Assembly: GCA_964580465.1 (NCBI GenBank)
Contig: CAZOKJ010000001.1
Location: forward strand, 1 to 64,000
Direction of reading: 5' to 3'
Source: Taishania sp964580465
GTDB taxonomy: Bacteria; Bacteroidota; Bacteroidia; Flavobacteriales_D; Crocinitomicaceae
Length of the DNA stretch: 64,000 bases
A program made the translations under genes and the position numbers. The notes under the pieces are model-generated. The model had not been told where the DNA came from. It worked only from the letters and a program-made list of their open reading frames with translations, and did not search any database. Every line of letters begins with the position of its first letter. Position 1 is the stretch's first letter. Below are positions 17,694 to 25,700 of the stretch, piece after piece.

Positions 17694-18440
17694 ATGAAAA
17701 TAAATTTAAAATTTGTCTTAACGACAATGGTTTTGTTTGTGGTTGGCGTTGTGATTGCACAAGTTGAAACTAGTACAACTACCCCTGCGTCAAATGTTAC
17801 AGTGAAAGAAGTTTCTGCTTTTGAGTTCTTGATGAAAGGTGGTGTGTTTGTTATTCCGATTATTTTATTGTTGTTTTATACTATTTCAGTTGGAATTGAG
17901 CGTTACATGTACATTCGTCGTGTAACAAAATTCGATTCTTCATTGTTGAGTGATATGCGCAATAGCTTAGTCCAAGGAAATATTGACAATGCTATTTCTA
18001 CAGTTGGTAGAGATAAGACTGCTTACGGTAGCGTTATTAAAGAAGGTGTTTTAACATTAGGTCGCCCAATCGGTGAGGTTGAATCTAACCTTGAGAAAAT
18101 GACAAATATCGAAATTAGCAAGATGGAAAAAAACTTGAACCACTTAGGGATGGTTGCTAGCATCGCTCCAACTTTAGGTTTCGTAGGGACTATTGCAGGG
18201 GTTATTAAGATTTTCTACAGCATTTCCATGACTGAAAACGTAAGTATTGGTAACATTTCAGCAGGTTTGTATGAAAAAATGATTGCCAGTGGTGCAGGTT
18301 TGACAGTAGGTATCATTGCTTTTACAATTTACCACATTTTGAATGGTATCATTGATAGTTATACCTTGAACATTCAAAAGGTAAACATGGATTTTGTAAA
18401 CATTATTCAACGACCAAACCATGGCGATACGCAGAAATAA
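17694..18440 (+). CDS. exbB: MotA/TolQ/ExbB proton-channel family protein
   Basis: The 248-residue protein has an N-terminal membrane or signal segment, a second (FVIPIILLLFYTISVGIERYMYI) and the paired C-terminal segments with the family signature HLGMVASIAPTLGFVGTIAGVIKIF and GLYEKMIASGAGLTVGIIAFTIYH. ExbB forms the stator pentamer that uses proton flow to energise TonB. I used ATG at 17694; an in-frame TTG at 17676 has no support. It overlaps exbD by 20 bases. No tonB follows in this operon. Confidence 0.9.
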   Translation: MKINLKFVLTTMVLFVVGVVIAQVETSTTTPASNVTVKEVSAFEFLMKGGVFVIPIILLLFYTISVGIERYMYIRRVTKFDSSLLSDMRNSLVQGNIDNAISTVGRDKTAYGSVIKEGVLTLGRPIGEVESNLEKMTNIEISKMEKNLNHLGMVASIAPTLGFVGTIAGVIKIFYSISMTENVSIGNISAGLYEKMIASGAGLTVGIIAFTIYHILNGIIDSYTLNIQKVNMDFVNIIQRPNHGDTQK

Positions 18441-18819
18441 ACGATTCCATGTAGAAATTGCAAAGGATGCACTAAGCGACATCATGTTCTTCTTGTTGCT
18501 TTTCTTCCTTATTATTTCAACATTGGCCAATCCAAACGTGATTAAAATGGATTTGCCTAAAGCTGATGCCCCTGAGAAAACTTCTCAAAAGCATTTAACT
18601 CTTTCTGTTACGCGCGATAACGAATACTTTATTGACAAAGAACCTGTAGCGTTCGAGAACTTAGCTTCCGAGTTAATGACTAAAACTGCTGAATTAGGCA
18701 ATAACACTGTCGTTGTTAGAATTGCTTATGACATGGAGGTACAAACCTTGATTGATGTGTTGCAAATTGGCACTAAAAACGATTTGAAATTTGTGATTGC
18801 AGCAGATATAACAAAATAA
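18421..18819 (+). CDS. exbD: ExbD/TolR-family biopolymer transport protein
   Basis: The 132-residue protein has a short basic cytoplasmic tail, one membrane segment with the conserved proton-relay aspartate (DALSDIMFFLLLFFLI) and a periplasmic ExbD domain ending in TLIDVLQIGTKNDLKFVIAA. It partners with the upstream ExbB. The gene ends 25 bases before a strong terminator. Confidence 0.93.
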   Translation: MAIRRNKRFHVEIAKDALSDIMFFLLLFFLIISTLANPNVIKMDLPKADAPEKTSQKHLTLSVTRDNEYFIDKEPVAFENLASELMTKTAELGNNTVVVRIAYDMEVQTLIDVLQIGTKNDLKFVIAADITK

Positions 18820-18844
18820 AATAATTAGTTAATAAATAAATGAG

Positions 18845-18870
18845 GCTGTCTGTAAAAAGACAGCTTTTTT
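18845..18870 (+). terminator. Terminator of exbBD operon
   Basis: GCTGTCT (18845-18851) and AGACAGC (18858-18864) form a perfect 7-pair stem with a 6-base loop, followed by TTTTTT. The hairpin occupies the upstream extension of the next open frame, so the next gene must start after it. Confidence 0.85.
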
Positions 18871-18878
18871 CTTTCACA

Positions 18879-19244
18879 ATGGAAAAAGACAAATTAAACG
18901 AAGCAATCGCTTTGAATTGGTTTAAAGCATTTAACGAACATCACTTAGAAGATTTATTATCATTATATGCTGACGATGCAGAGCATTTCAGTCCTAAATT
19001 AAAAGTGCGCCGACCTCAAACGCAAGGTTTAGTTAGAGGTAAAAATGCTTTACGTACTTGGTGGCAAGATTCGTTTGATCGTTTACCTAGTCTAAAATAC
19101 ACGGTGAAAACGCTAACAGCAAATGAAGATCGTGTTTTTATGGAATATTTGCGCCAAGTGGATAGTGAACCAGATATGATGGTGGCTGAAGTGTTGGAAA
19201 TTCAAGATGGTAAAATTGTTTTTTCACGTGTGTATCACGCATAA
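18879..19244 (+). CDS. SnoaL/NTF2-fold small protein
   Basis: The 121-residue protein starts MEKDKLNEAIALNWFKAFNEHHLEDLLSLYADDAEHFSP, the typical first helices and strand of SnoaL-like NTF2-fold proteins, and ends with curved-sheet strands (VMAEVLEIQDGKIVFSRVYH region). These proteins are polyketide cyclases, isomerases or ligand binders; function cannot be assigned. The frame is open from an ATG at 18840, but that codon precedes the exbBD terminator hairpin, so ATG at 18879 is used. It ends convergently 6 bases from recG. Confidence 0.7.
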   Translation: MEKDKLNEAIALNWFKAFNEHHLEDLLSLYADDAEHFSPKLKVRRPQTQGLVRGKNALRTWWQDSFDRLPSLKYTVKTLTANEDRVFMEYLRQVDSEPDMMVAEVLEIQDGKIVFSRVYHA

Positions 19245-19250
19245 AAAAAA

Positions 19251-21344
19251 CTAACCGATTTTTCCCCAATTTGGCTTTTCTTGTAATAATGCGCTCAATA
19301 CTGAGCGAACAACAGCGTGTTGAGGCAAATCTAAATTAGGGTCTTCCATTAAAATAGCTCTCGCTTCTTCTCGTGCTCTAACTACAATCTGTGCGTCTTT
19401 TGATAAATCTGCTATTTTGAGATTTAATGCACCGCTTTGTTGTGTCCCCATTATGTCACCAGGACCTCGAAGCTGCAGGTCAACTTCTGCAATTTCAAAA
19501 CCGTCATTGGTGCGTACCATTGTTTCTAAACGCTTTTTGGTCTCGTTGGAAAGTTTGTCGCCTGTCATCAATATACAATAAGATTGTTCAGCACCGCGAC
19601 CAACACGTCCTCTCAACTGATGCAGTTGTGATAAACCAAAGCGTTCTGCACTTTCAATAATCATCACGCTAGCGTTGGGAACATTCACACCAACTTCAAT
19701 TACCGTTGTTGCCACCATAATTTGAGTTTCGCCTTTTACAAATCGTTGCATTTCGAACTCTTTTTCTTCTGGTTTCATTTTTCCATGCACAATACTTACG
19801 CGGTAGTTAGGCAATGGAAATGACCGAGTGATGGCTTCGTAACCTGCCTTTAAATTCATAAAATCCAATTTTTCGGATTCTTGAATCAATGGATATACGA
19901 TGTAAACCTGTCTGCCTTTTTGTATTTCTTCACGAATAAACCCAAAGACGCGCAAACGACTATTTTCAAATCGGTGAATGGTGGTAATCGGCTTTCTTCC
20001 TGGAGGTAATTCATCAATGACGGAAACATCCAAATCCCCATAAAAAGTCATGGCTAACGTTCGAGGAATTGGCGTAGCTGTCATGATTAAAACATGAGGT
20101 GCAATTTTGTTTTTAGCACGCATCTTAGCACGTTGAGCCACACCAAATCGATGTTGCTCGTCAATAATAACGATTCCAAGATTTTTAAATTGCACAACAT
20201 TTTCCAAAAGGGCGTGCGTGCCAATTAAAAAGTGAATTTCACCTGAGAGCAATTGCTCGTGAAGTATTTTTCGATCTTTCGCCTTAGTAGAGCCTGTAAG
20301 TAAAGCAACTTTTACAGGAAAGTCTTTTAATAATTCTTTGATTGATTCATAATGCTGCGTCGCCAAAATTTCTGTTGGTGCTATCATTGCAGCTTGAAAA
20401 TCATTACTTATTCCCATGAGCGCTGTTAGCAAAGCTACGAGTGTTTTTCCTGCACCAACATCTCCTTGCAACAAACGATTCATGTGTTTTCCGGATAGAA
20501 AATCTTTGCGTATTTCCTTTAAAACACGCTTTTGAGCTCCAGTCAGTTCAAATGGTAAAGCATTGTTGTAAAAATTGGTAAATAAATCACCTATTTCTTT
20601 AAAAACGAAGCCAGAAGATTTTTCGACGCTCAATTGCTTTCTAACTAATAGCTCCATTTGCAAATAAAACAACTCTTCAAACTTCAAACGTCCACGAGCG
20701 CGTGTTGCATTTTCTTCAGAGGAAGGCTGATGAATCTGCTTGAAGGCTGTCGTTCGATCCATCAAGCGAAGCGTTTGCATGATGCTAAACGGCAAGGTTT
20801 CTGTAAGTGTAGGTAATTGTTCTACTAAAGTTTTAATGACTTTTTCTAAGCCTTTTGAATGTAATCCTTTTTCGTTTAATTTTTCAGTTGTTGAGTACAC
20901 TCCTTGCATTCCAACTTCATGCTTAACAGTTGCGTATTCAACTATTTCAGGATGAGCAATTGTCCATTTGTTGTTGTACAATTTCCCTTTACCATATACT
21001 TGAAATTCTACTCCTTTTTTCAACGACGGAAGAATCCAATTAATCCCTTGAAACCAAATTAACTCGATAATTCCTGTGCTATCCTGAAATTTTGCTGTTA
21101 AACGTTTTCCTCGACCTGTGCCCGTTGCTTGAACATCTATAATGTAACCTCGTAGTTGCACCGCACCATCAGCATAATGCAAATCGCGAATGGTGTGATA
21201 AGTAGATCTGTCCACATAGCGAAAGGGGAAGTGATTGAGCAAATCTTCAAAAGTGAAAATTGCCAATTCCTTTTTCAAGAGTTCAGCACGCTGTGGACCG
21301 ACTCCTTTCAAATACTCGATGGGTGTTTGAAGAAATGTATTCAC
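19251..21344 (-). CDS. recG: ATP-dependent DNA helicase RecG
   Basis: The 697-residue protein shows the N-terminal wedge/OB domain (about 55-150), then helicase motifs: LLQGDVGAGKTLVALL (Walker A), DEQHRFGV (motif II), TATPIPRTLAM (motif III), and QLRGRVGRG (motif VI). RecG remodels stalled replication forks and branch-migrates Holliday junctions. The start codon is GTG at 21344. Length is normal. Confidence 0.97.
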   Translation of the reverse strand: MNTFLQTPIEYLKGVGPQRAELLKKELAIFTFEDLLNHFPFRYVDRSTYHTIRDLHYADGAVQLRGYIIDVQATGTGRGKRLTAKFQDSTGIIELIWFQGINWILPSLKKGVEFQVYGKGKLYNNKWTIAHPEIVEYATVKHEVGMQGVYSTTEKLNEKGLHSKGLEKVIKTLVEQLPTLTETLPFSIMQTLRLMDRTTAFKQIHQPSSEENATRARGRLKFEELFYLQMELLVRKQLSVEKSSGFVFKEIGDLFTNFYNNALPFELTGAQKRVLKEIRKDFLSGKHMNRLLQGDVGAGKTLVALLTALMGISNDFQAAMIAPTEILATQHYESIKELLKDFPVKVALLTGSTKAKDRKILHEQLLSGEIHFLIGTHALLENVVQFKNLGIVIIDEQHRFGVAQRAKMRAKNKIAPHVLIMTATPIPRTLAMTFYGDLDVSVIDELPPGRKPITTIHRFENSRLRVFGFIREEIQKGRQVYIVYPLIQESEKLDFMNLKAGYEAITRSFPLPNYRVSIVHGKMKPEEKEFEMQRFVKGETQIMVATTVIEVGVNVPNASVMIIESAERFGLSQLHQLRGRVGRGAEQSYCILMTGDKLSNETKKRLETMVRTNDGFEIAEVDLQLRGPGDIMGTQQSGALNLKIADLSKDAQIVVRAREEARAILMEDPNLDLPQHAVVRSVLSALLQEKPNWGKIG

Positions 21345-21440
21345 AAGGTAAAGATAAGAAATAATTACAAAACAAACTATTTTTTACCTTCAATTAAAAT
21401 CTGAGAAGAATGAACTTTCCATCATGTTCAACAAATTAAC

Positions 21441-21448
21441 TATATTTG
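21441..21448 (+). promoter_or_regulatory. -7 promoter element for S9 peptidase gene
   Basis: TATATTTG matches TAnnTTTG exactly, 21 bases before the ATG at 21470. The in-frame TTG at 21452 lies 3 bases after the box and is unlikely to be used. Confidence 0.6.
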
Positions 21449-21469
21449 TAGTTGTTAAACAAAATAGCT

Positions 21470-24283
21470 ATGAAGTATCTGTCACTTGTCGTTTTTATCC
21501 TTGCAATTTTAAGTAATGGTTGGTCACAAAAAAAAGTCATTGATTACAATGCTTTTGATAGATGGAATACCTTGAAAAATGAAAAGATTTCTCATAGTGG
21601 AAAATGGATTACGTATGAGATTCAAGCGTTGAAAGGTGACACGTATTTGTATTGGTACAACGTAGAAACTGGAAAATTAGATTCAATAGTTAGAGCAAAA
21701 AATGCACAGTTCTCACCTGATGAGAAAAAACTTGTTTTTACCATTGAAGCTGGATACGATACACTTAGAAAAGTTGAGCTAGACAAAGTTGACAAGAAGA
21801 AATGGCCTAAAGATTCATTGGGTGTCATGATGTTGGAAACACGTCAAATTCAAAAATATGCCAATGTTAAAGAGTTTAAAGTAAGTGATAAACATGAATG
21901 GTTAACCTTTACTGAAAATGACAATACTTTGCCAGAAAAGAAAGCAGAGGACACAGGTAAGAAGAAAAAAAAGAAATCCCTTGCTAAAAAGAAGAAAAAA
22001 GTAGAAGAAAAACCTAAAAAAGAACCTAAATCAGATGGAAAAGTGGTGCGTTTTGTTCATTTGAACAATGGAAAGGAATACGTCTTCAAAAATATCACTA
22101 CTTACGAAATAGCTGAAAACGGACATCAAATAGCGTACGTTCATCATCAAAATGATAGTTCAACAGTCAAGGTTTTGAATTTATCTAATGGAGAATCAAC
22201 AGAAATTCCTACTGTTTACAAAGGAATTGAAGGGATTACCTTTGATAAAAACGCTACTAAAATGGTTTTCTTAGCTTCTCAAGATACAACCAAAACAAAA
22301 GTGTTTGAATTGTTTTACCATGATGTAGTAACTAAAAACACGACTTGCTTAATTGATACAACATCAACTGTTATTCCAAAGCAATGGACAGTAGTAAAAG
22401 GTTTGAAACCTCGTTTTGCTGATAACTTGAATCGCTTGTATTTTGGTGTGAATGAAATTCCAGTGCCTGAGAAAAAAGACACATTATTAGATAGCGAAAA
22501 GCCTAAATTGGATATCTGGACGTACAATGAACCAGTGCTTCAAACACAACAATTGGCATCCCTAAAACGAGATCAAAACAAAGCATATTGGTATGCTTAT
22601 GATTTTGAAACTGGAGCAATTATCGAAATAGAAAATGATACATTGAAAGTTCAGTCAGATTTTTATGAGTTGAAAGACCAAGCGTTGGTGTACTCTACTC
22701 GACCTTATGATTTGGAATACATGTGGGACATTTCAGGCAAGAAAGATTACTATTCAGTTTCACTAAAAGATGGCACCAGAAAATTGATTAAAAAAGGAGT
22801 GACAAATGCAATAGGTTTATCTCGAAAAGGAGACCAATTTGTTTATTTCAATCATGAAAATGGGAATTATTATGCTATTGATTTAACAAACTCTAAAGAA
22901 ATTTGTTTAACATGCGCTGAAAAAGATGCTATTTGGCACCAAGATAACAACGGTATGCCAATGGGATATGCAGCTATCGGTATGCATGGGTGGAATAAAG
23001 AAGGCACGACTGTTTATTTTTCAGAGAGAAATGATGTTTACCAATATGATTTTACAACGAATCAATTGACATCTTTAACCAACAAGAACGGGAAGAAAAA
23101 TAATATTGAATATAGTGCTCTTTTTTGGAATAAAGACTCCACTTATTTTGACATAACTAATCTTTATTTAATTGGGTTTGATAAGAAAACAAAAGGTACG
23201 CACTATGTCCACTTCTTAGACGGTAAGATGAATAAAGCTGCCTATTGGGATGCAAAAGTGGCGAGCATGCAAAAGTCAAAAAATGCTTCTCTGTTTACCC
23301 TGCGCAAGCATACAGTGAAAGAATATCCAGATTTGGATTTTTGGAGAGTTGATAGTATTGCTCAGTTGCATCGTATTTCAAACGCTAACCCACAACAAAA
23401 AGAATACAAATGGGCTGATGTGGAATTGATTTCTTGGAAAACATACAAAGGATTAGAGTTAGAAGGATTGCTTTATAAACCAGAAGATTTTGACCCTACG
23501 AAGTCTTACCCATTGTTAGTGTATTATTATGAATTGTACTCAGATGGATTGCATACACATTACACACCTCGACCAACTGCGTCTATTATCTTTCCTACAG
23601 AATACGCATCAGCTGATTATGTCGTGTTTATACCAGATATTCGCTATGAACCAGGATATCCAGCGAAAAGTGCTTACGATTGTATCATGAGCGGAACAGA
23701 TGCAGTTTTAAAGAAATATCCGAACATTGATGAAAAACGCATGGGCTTACAAGGTCAAAGTTGGGGAGGTTACCAAACAGCGCAATTGATTACTATGACA
23801 ACTCGTTTTAAAGCAGCTATGGCTGGAGCTCCAGTTGGAAACATGTTTTCAGCTTTTGGTGGGATTCGTTGGGGTACAGGTATGAGTCGCCAATTTCAAT
23901 ATGAAAAAACACAAAGTAGAATAGGGAAGACCATTTGGGAAGCACCAGAATTGTATATAGAAAATTCACCTGTTTTTCACTTGCCAAACGTTCAAACGCC
24001 TTTATTAATCATGCACAATGATATGGACGGAGCGGTGCCATGGTACCAAGGAATTGAAATTTTTACAGGTTTAAGAAGATTGGGCAAACCAAGTTGGTTG
24101 TTAAACTATAACGGTGATGATCACAACTTAATGAAGATGCAAAACAGAAGAGATTTAAGCATACGTATGCGCCAGTTTTTTGATCATTATTTGCAAAATC
24201 AACCAGCGCCACGTTGGATGACAGAAGGAATACCAGCACTGAAAAAAGGAGTAGAATTACGTTATGAATTGGATAAAAACTAG
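21470..24283 (+). CDS. S9 family serine peptidase (DPP IV/prolyl oligopeptidase type), exported
   Basis: The 937-residue protein begins with a cleavable signal peptide (MKYLSLVVFILAILSNGWSQ). A long beta-propeller region with WD40-like strands precedes the C-terminal alpha/beta hydrolase domain. The catalytic triad is visible: S764 in GQSWGGY, D853 in HNDMDGAVPW and H885 in GDDHNLMK. S9 enzymes cleave dipeptides or oligopeptides; this one is presumably periplasmic. It is longer than DPP IV, partly through a lysine-rich insert at about residues 163-190 with runs of five or six Lys. The gene overlaps VanZ by 20 bases. Confidence 0.9.
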   Translation: MKYLSLVVFILAILSNGWSQKKVIDYNAFDRWNTLKNEKISHSGKWITYEIQALKGDTYLYWYNVETGKLDSIVRAKNAQFSPDEKKLVFTIEAGYDTLRKVELDKVDKKKWPKDSLGVMMLETRQIQKYANVKEFKVSDKHEWLTFTENDNTLPEKKAEDTGKKKKKKSLAKKKKKVEEKPKKEPKSDGKVVRFVHLNNGKEYVFKNITTYEIAENGHQIAYVHHQNDSSTVKVLNLSNGESTEIPTVYKGIEGITFDKNATKMVFLASQDTTKTKVFELFYHDVVTKNTTCLIDTTSTVIPKQWTVVKGLKPRFADNLNRLYFGVNEIPVPEKKDTLLDSEKPKLDIWTYNEPVLQTQQLASLKRDQNKAYWYAYDFETGAIIEIENDTLKVQSDFYELKDQALVYSTRPYDLEYMWDISGKKDYYSVSLKDGTRKLIKKGVTNAIGLSRKGDQFVYFNHENGNYYAIDLTNSKEICLTCAEKDAIWHQDNNGMPMGYAAIGMHGWNKEGTTVYFSERNDVYQYDFTTNQLTSLTNKNGKKNNIEYSALFWNKDSTYFDITNLYLIGFDKKTKGTHYVHFLDGKMNKAAYWDAKVASMQKSKNASLFTLRKHTVKEYPDLDFWRVDSIAQLHRISNANPQQKEYKWADVELISWKTYKGLELEGLLYKPEDFDPTKSYPLLVYYYELYSDGLHTHYTPRPTASIIFPTEYASADYVVFIPDIRYEPGYPAKSAYDCIMSGTDAVLKKYPNIDEKRMGLQGQSWGGYQTAQLITMTTRFKAAMAGAPVGNMFSAFGGIRWGTGMSRQFQYEKTQSRIGKTIWEAPELYIENSPVFHLPNVQTPLLIMHNDMDGAVPWYQGIEIFTGLRRLGKPSWLLNYNGDDHNLMKMQNRRDLSIRMRQFFDHYLQNQPAPRWMTEGIPALKKGVELRYELDKN

Positions 24284-24635
24284 TTTGGTTTTAGTCATTA
24301 TTGGCATTACTTATTTGAGTTTAAAACCACCAATGGGTGGAGTGGAAATAAAACTAAATGACAAAATTGGTCACACCATAGCTTATTTTGTTTTAACCGT
24401 TAATTTGGGACTTTTATTAGCTAAAAATAAAGCTTGGCAAGCTGCAATTGTTGCTTTTTTGTACAGTGCATTGATGGAGTTTTTGCAAGGTTATGTTCCA
24501 GGTAGAAGCGTAGATTGGAAAGATTTGGTGGCCAACGGATCAGGTGCAGCTATTGGATTGATTGTTTTAATACTAGCAAGAAAATACATTTTGCAAGTAC
24601 TTCGAAAGATGAAGTTGTCTGATATCCAAGAATAA
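24264..24635 (+). CDS. VanZ-like small membrane protein
   Basis: The 123-residue protein has four hydrophobic segments and the VanZ family pattern: DKIGHTIAYFVLTVNLGLLL and YSALMEFLQGYVPGRSVDWKDLVANGSGAAIG. VanZ relatives are linked to envelope stress and teicoplanin resistance in Gram-positives; in Bacteroidota the role is unknown. It starts inside the S9 peptidase gene, so translation is coupled. Confidence 0.85.
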   Translation: MNWIKTSLVLVIIGITYLSLKPPMGGVEIKLNDKIGHTIAYFVLTVNLGLLLAKNKAWQAAIVAFLYSALMEFLQGYVPGRSVDWKDLVANGSGAAIGLIVLILARKYILQVLRKMKLSDIQE

Positions 24636-24668
24636 AAAAGTTTAAACCAACTTAATCAATAAAAATTT

Positions 24669-25700
24669 ATGAAAAAAACTATTGCTCTTTTGACTGTTGT
24701 CCTCTTGCTATTTGGATGTAAAAAAGATGCTTCAACGAATGTTGAAAAAGCTTTTTACTATTGGCAAAATTCTTCAATGGATGGTGAAAAACTCGACTCA
24801 TTAGCTACTCAAAAAATCTATTATCGCATTTTCGAAGTTGAGAACAATGAAATTGAAGGAAATTTTCCTGTTAATAAAAACAGACCAAGTAGATACGAGT
24901 TAGACGGTGAGAATATCTTACTTGTTCCAACCATTTTTATTCGAAATGAAGTCTTTAAAAACAGTGATTTAAAATCGTTAGAACAATTAGCTGACAACAT
25001 TGCATTTTTGACTGAAAAGTTCACAATTGACCAGTACTCAGAAGAAAAGGAGTTTGATTACGATGAGATTCAAATAGATTGTGATTGGACGGAATCTACA
25101 AAGGATAATTATTTTTATTTATTGAAAAAACTGAAGGAGTTCTCAAAGAAAAAGATTAGTTGCACCTTACGTTTGTATCCTTATGCTTATCCAGAAAAAA
25201 TGGGAGTCCCCCCTGTGGATAAAGCAATGTTGATGTGTTACAACTTAGTCTCTCCGCTATCCGACCCGAAGAAAAATTCTGTTTTGGATGTATCGGAGTT
25301 AAAGAAATACCTTGTGAATAAGAAAAAATATCCAATTCATATAGATGTTGCCTTGCCTCTTTTTTCGTGGTCTTTAATCTACCACAATAATCAGTTTAAA
25401 CAATTGCAAGATGTTGATGAAAGTGCTTTAGTAGATAGAGCCAAAAAAATTGATAGTATGTGGTATGAAATGACTGAGGATTTTGAATACAACAATGCAA
25501 CTTACTTAAAAACGGGTGATAAAATAAAAGTTGAAAAAGTGGAATACCAAACATTGCTTGATGCTATTGATGTTATTAAGAAAAATGTGAAACTTGATAA
25601 TGCCTTTACAGTGAGTTTCTTTGATTTTCAATACAGGACCTTTAAAAATTACAGCAATGAAGAAATTTCTGCTCTTTATTCTCGCTTCAATAAGCGCTAA
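24669..25700 (+). CDS. Exported lipoprotein, possible TIM-barrel (DUF3142-like) fold
   Basis: The 343-residue protein has a lipoprotein signal peptide with lipobox LLFGC (Cys 17). The middle carries YDEIQIDCDWTESTKDNYF, then a helix, KISCTLRLYPY, and later MLMCYNLVSP and IHIDVALPLFSWS. This alternation of strands and helices, with Asp residues at strand ends, resembles glycoside-hydrolase-like barrels such as the DUF3142 group, where a similar QIDxDxxxS element occurs. That is pattern recognition, not proof. The 3' end overlaps the next gene by 44 bases, an unusually long overlap that indicates the two act together. Confidence 0.6.
   Translation: MKKTIALLTVVLLLFGCKKDASTNVEKAFYYWQNSSMDGEKLDSLATQKIYYRIFEVENNEIEGNFPVNKNRPSRYELDGENILLVPTIFIRNEVFKNSDLKSLEQLADNIAFLTEKFTIDQYSEEKEFDYDEIQIDCDWTESTKDNYFYLLKKLKEFSKKKISCTLRLYPYAYPEKMGVPPVDKAMLMCYNLVSPLSDPKKNSVLDVSELKKYLVNKKKYPIHIDVALPLFSWSLIYHNNQFKQLQDVDESALVDRAKKIDSMWYEMTEDFEYNNATYLKTGDKIKVEKVEYQTLLDAIDVIKKNVKLDNAFTVSFFDFQYRTFKNYSNEEISALYSRFNKR

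Noticed and set aside
18840..18878. Upstream ATG start of the NTF2-fold gene
   Set aside because: It precedes the exbBD terminator and the extension would be the hairpin translated.
19221..19239. parS-like site (TTTTCACGTG)
   Set aside because: Only a half-match to TGTTTCACGTGAAACA, lies inside a coding region and far from parAB.
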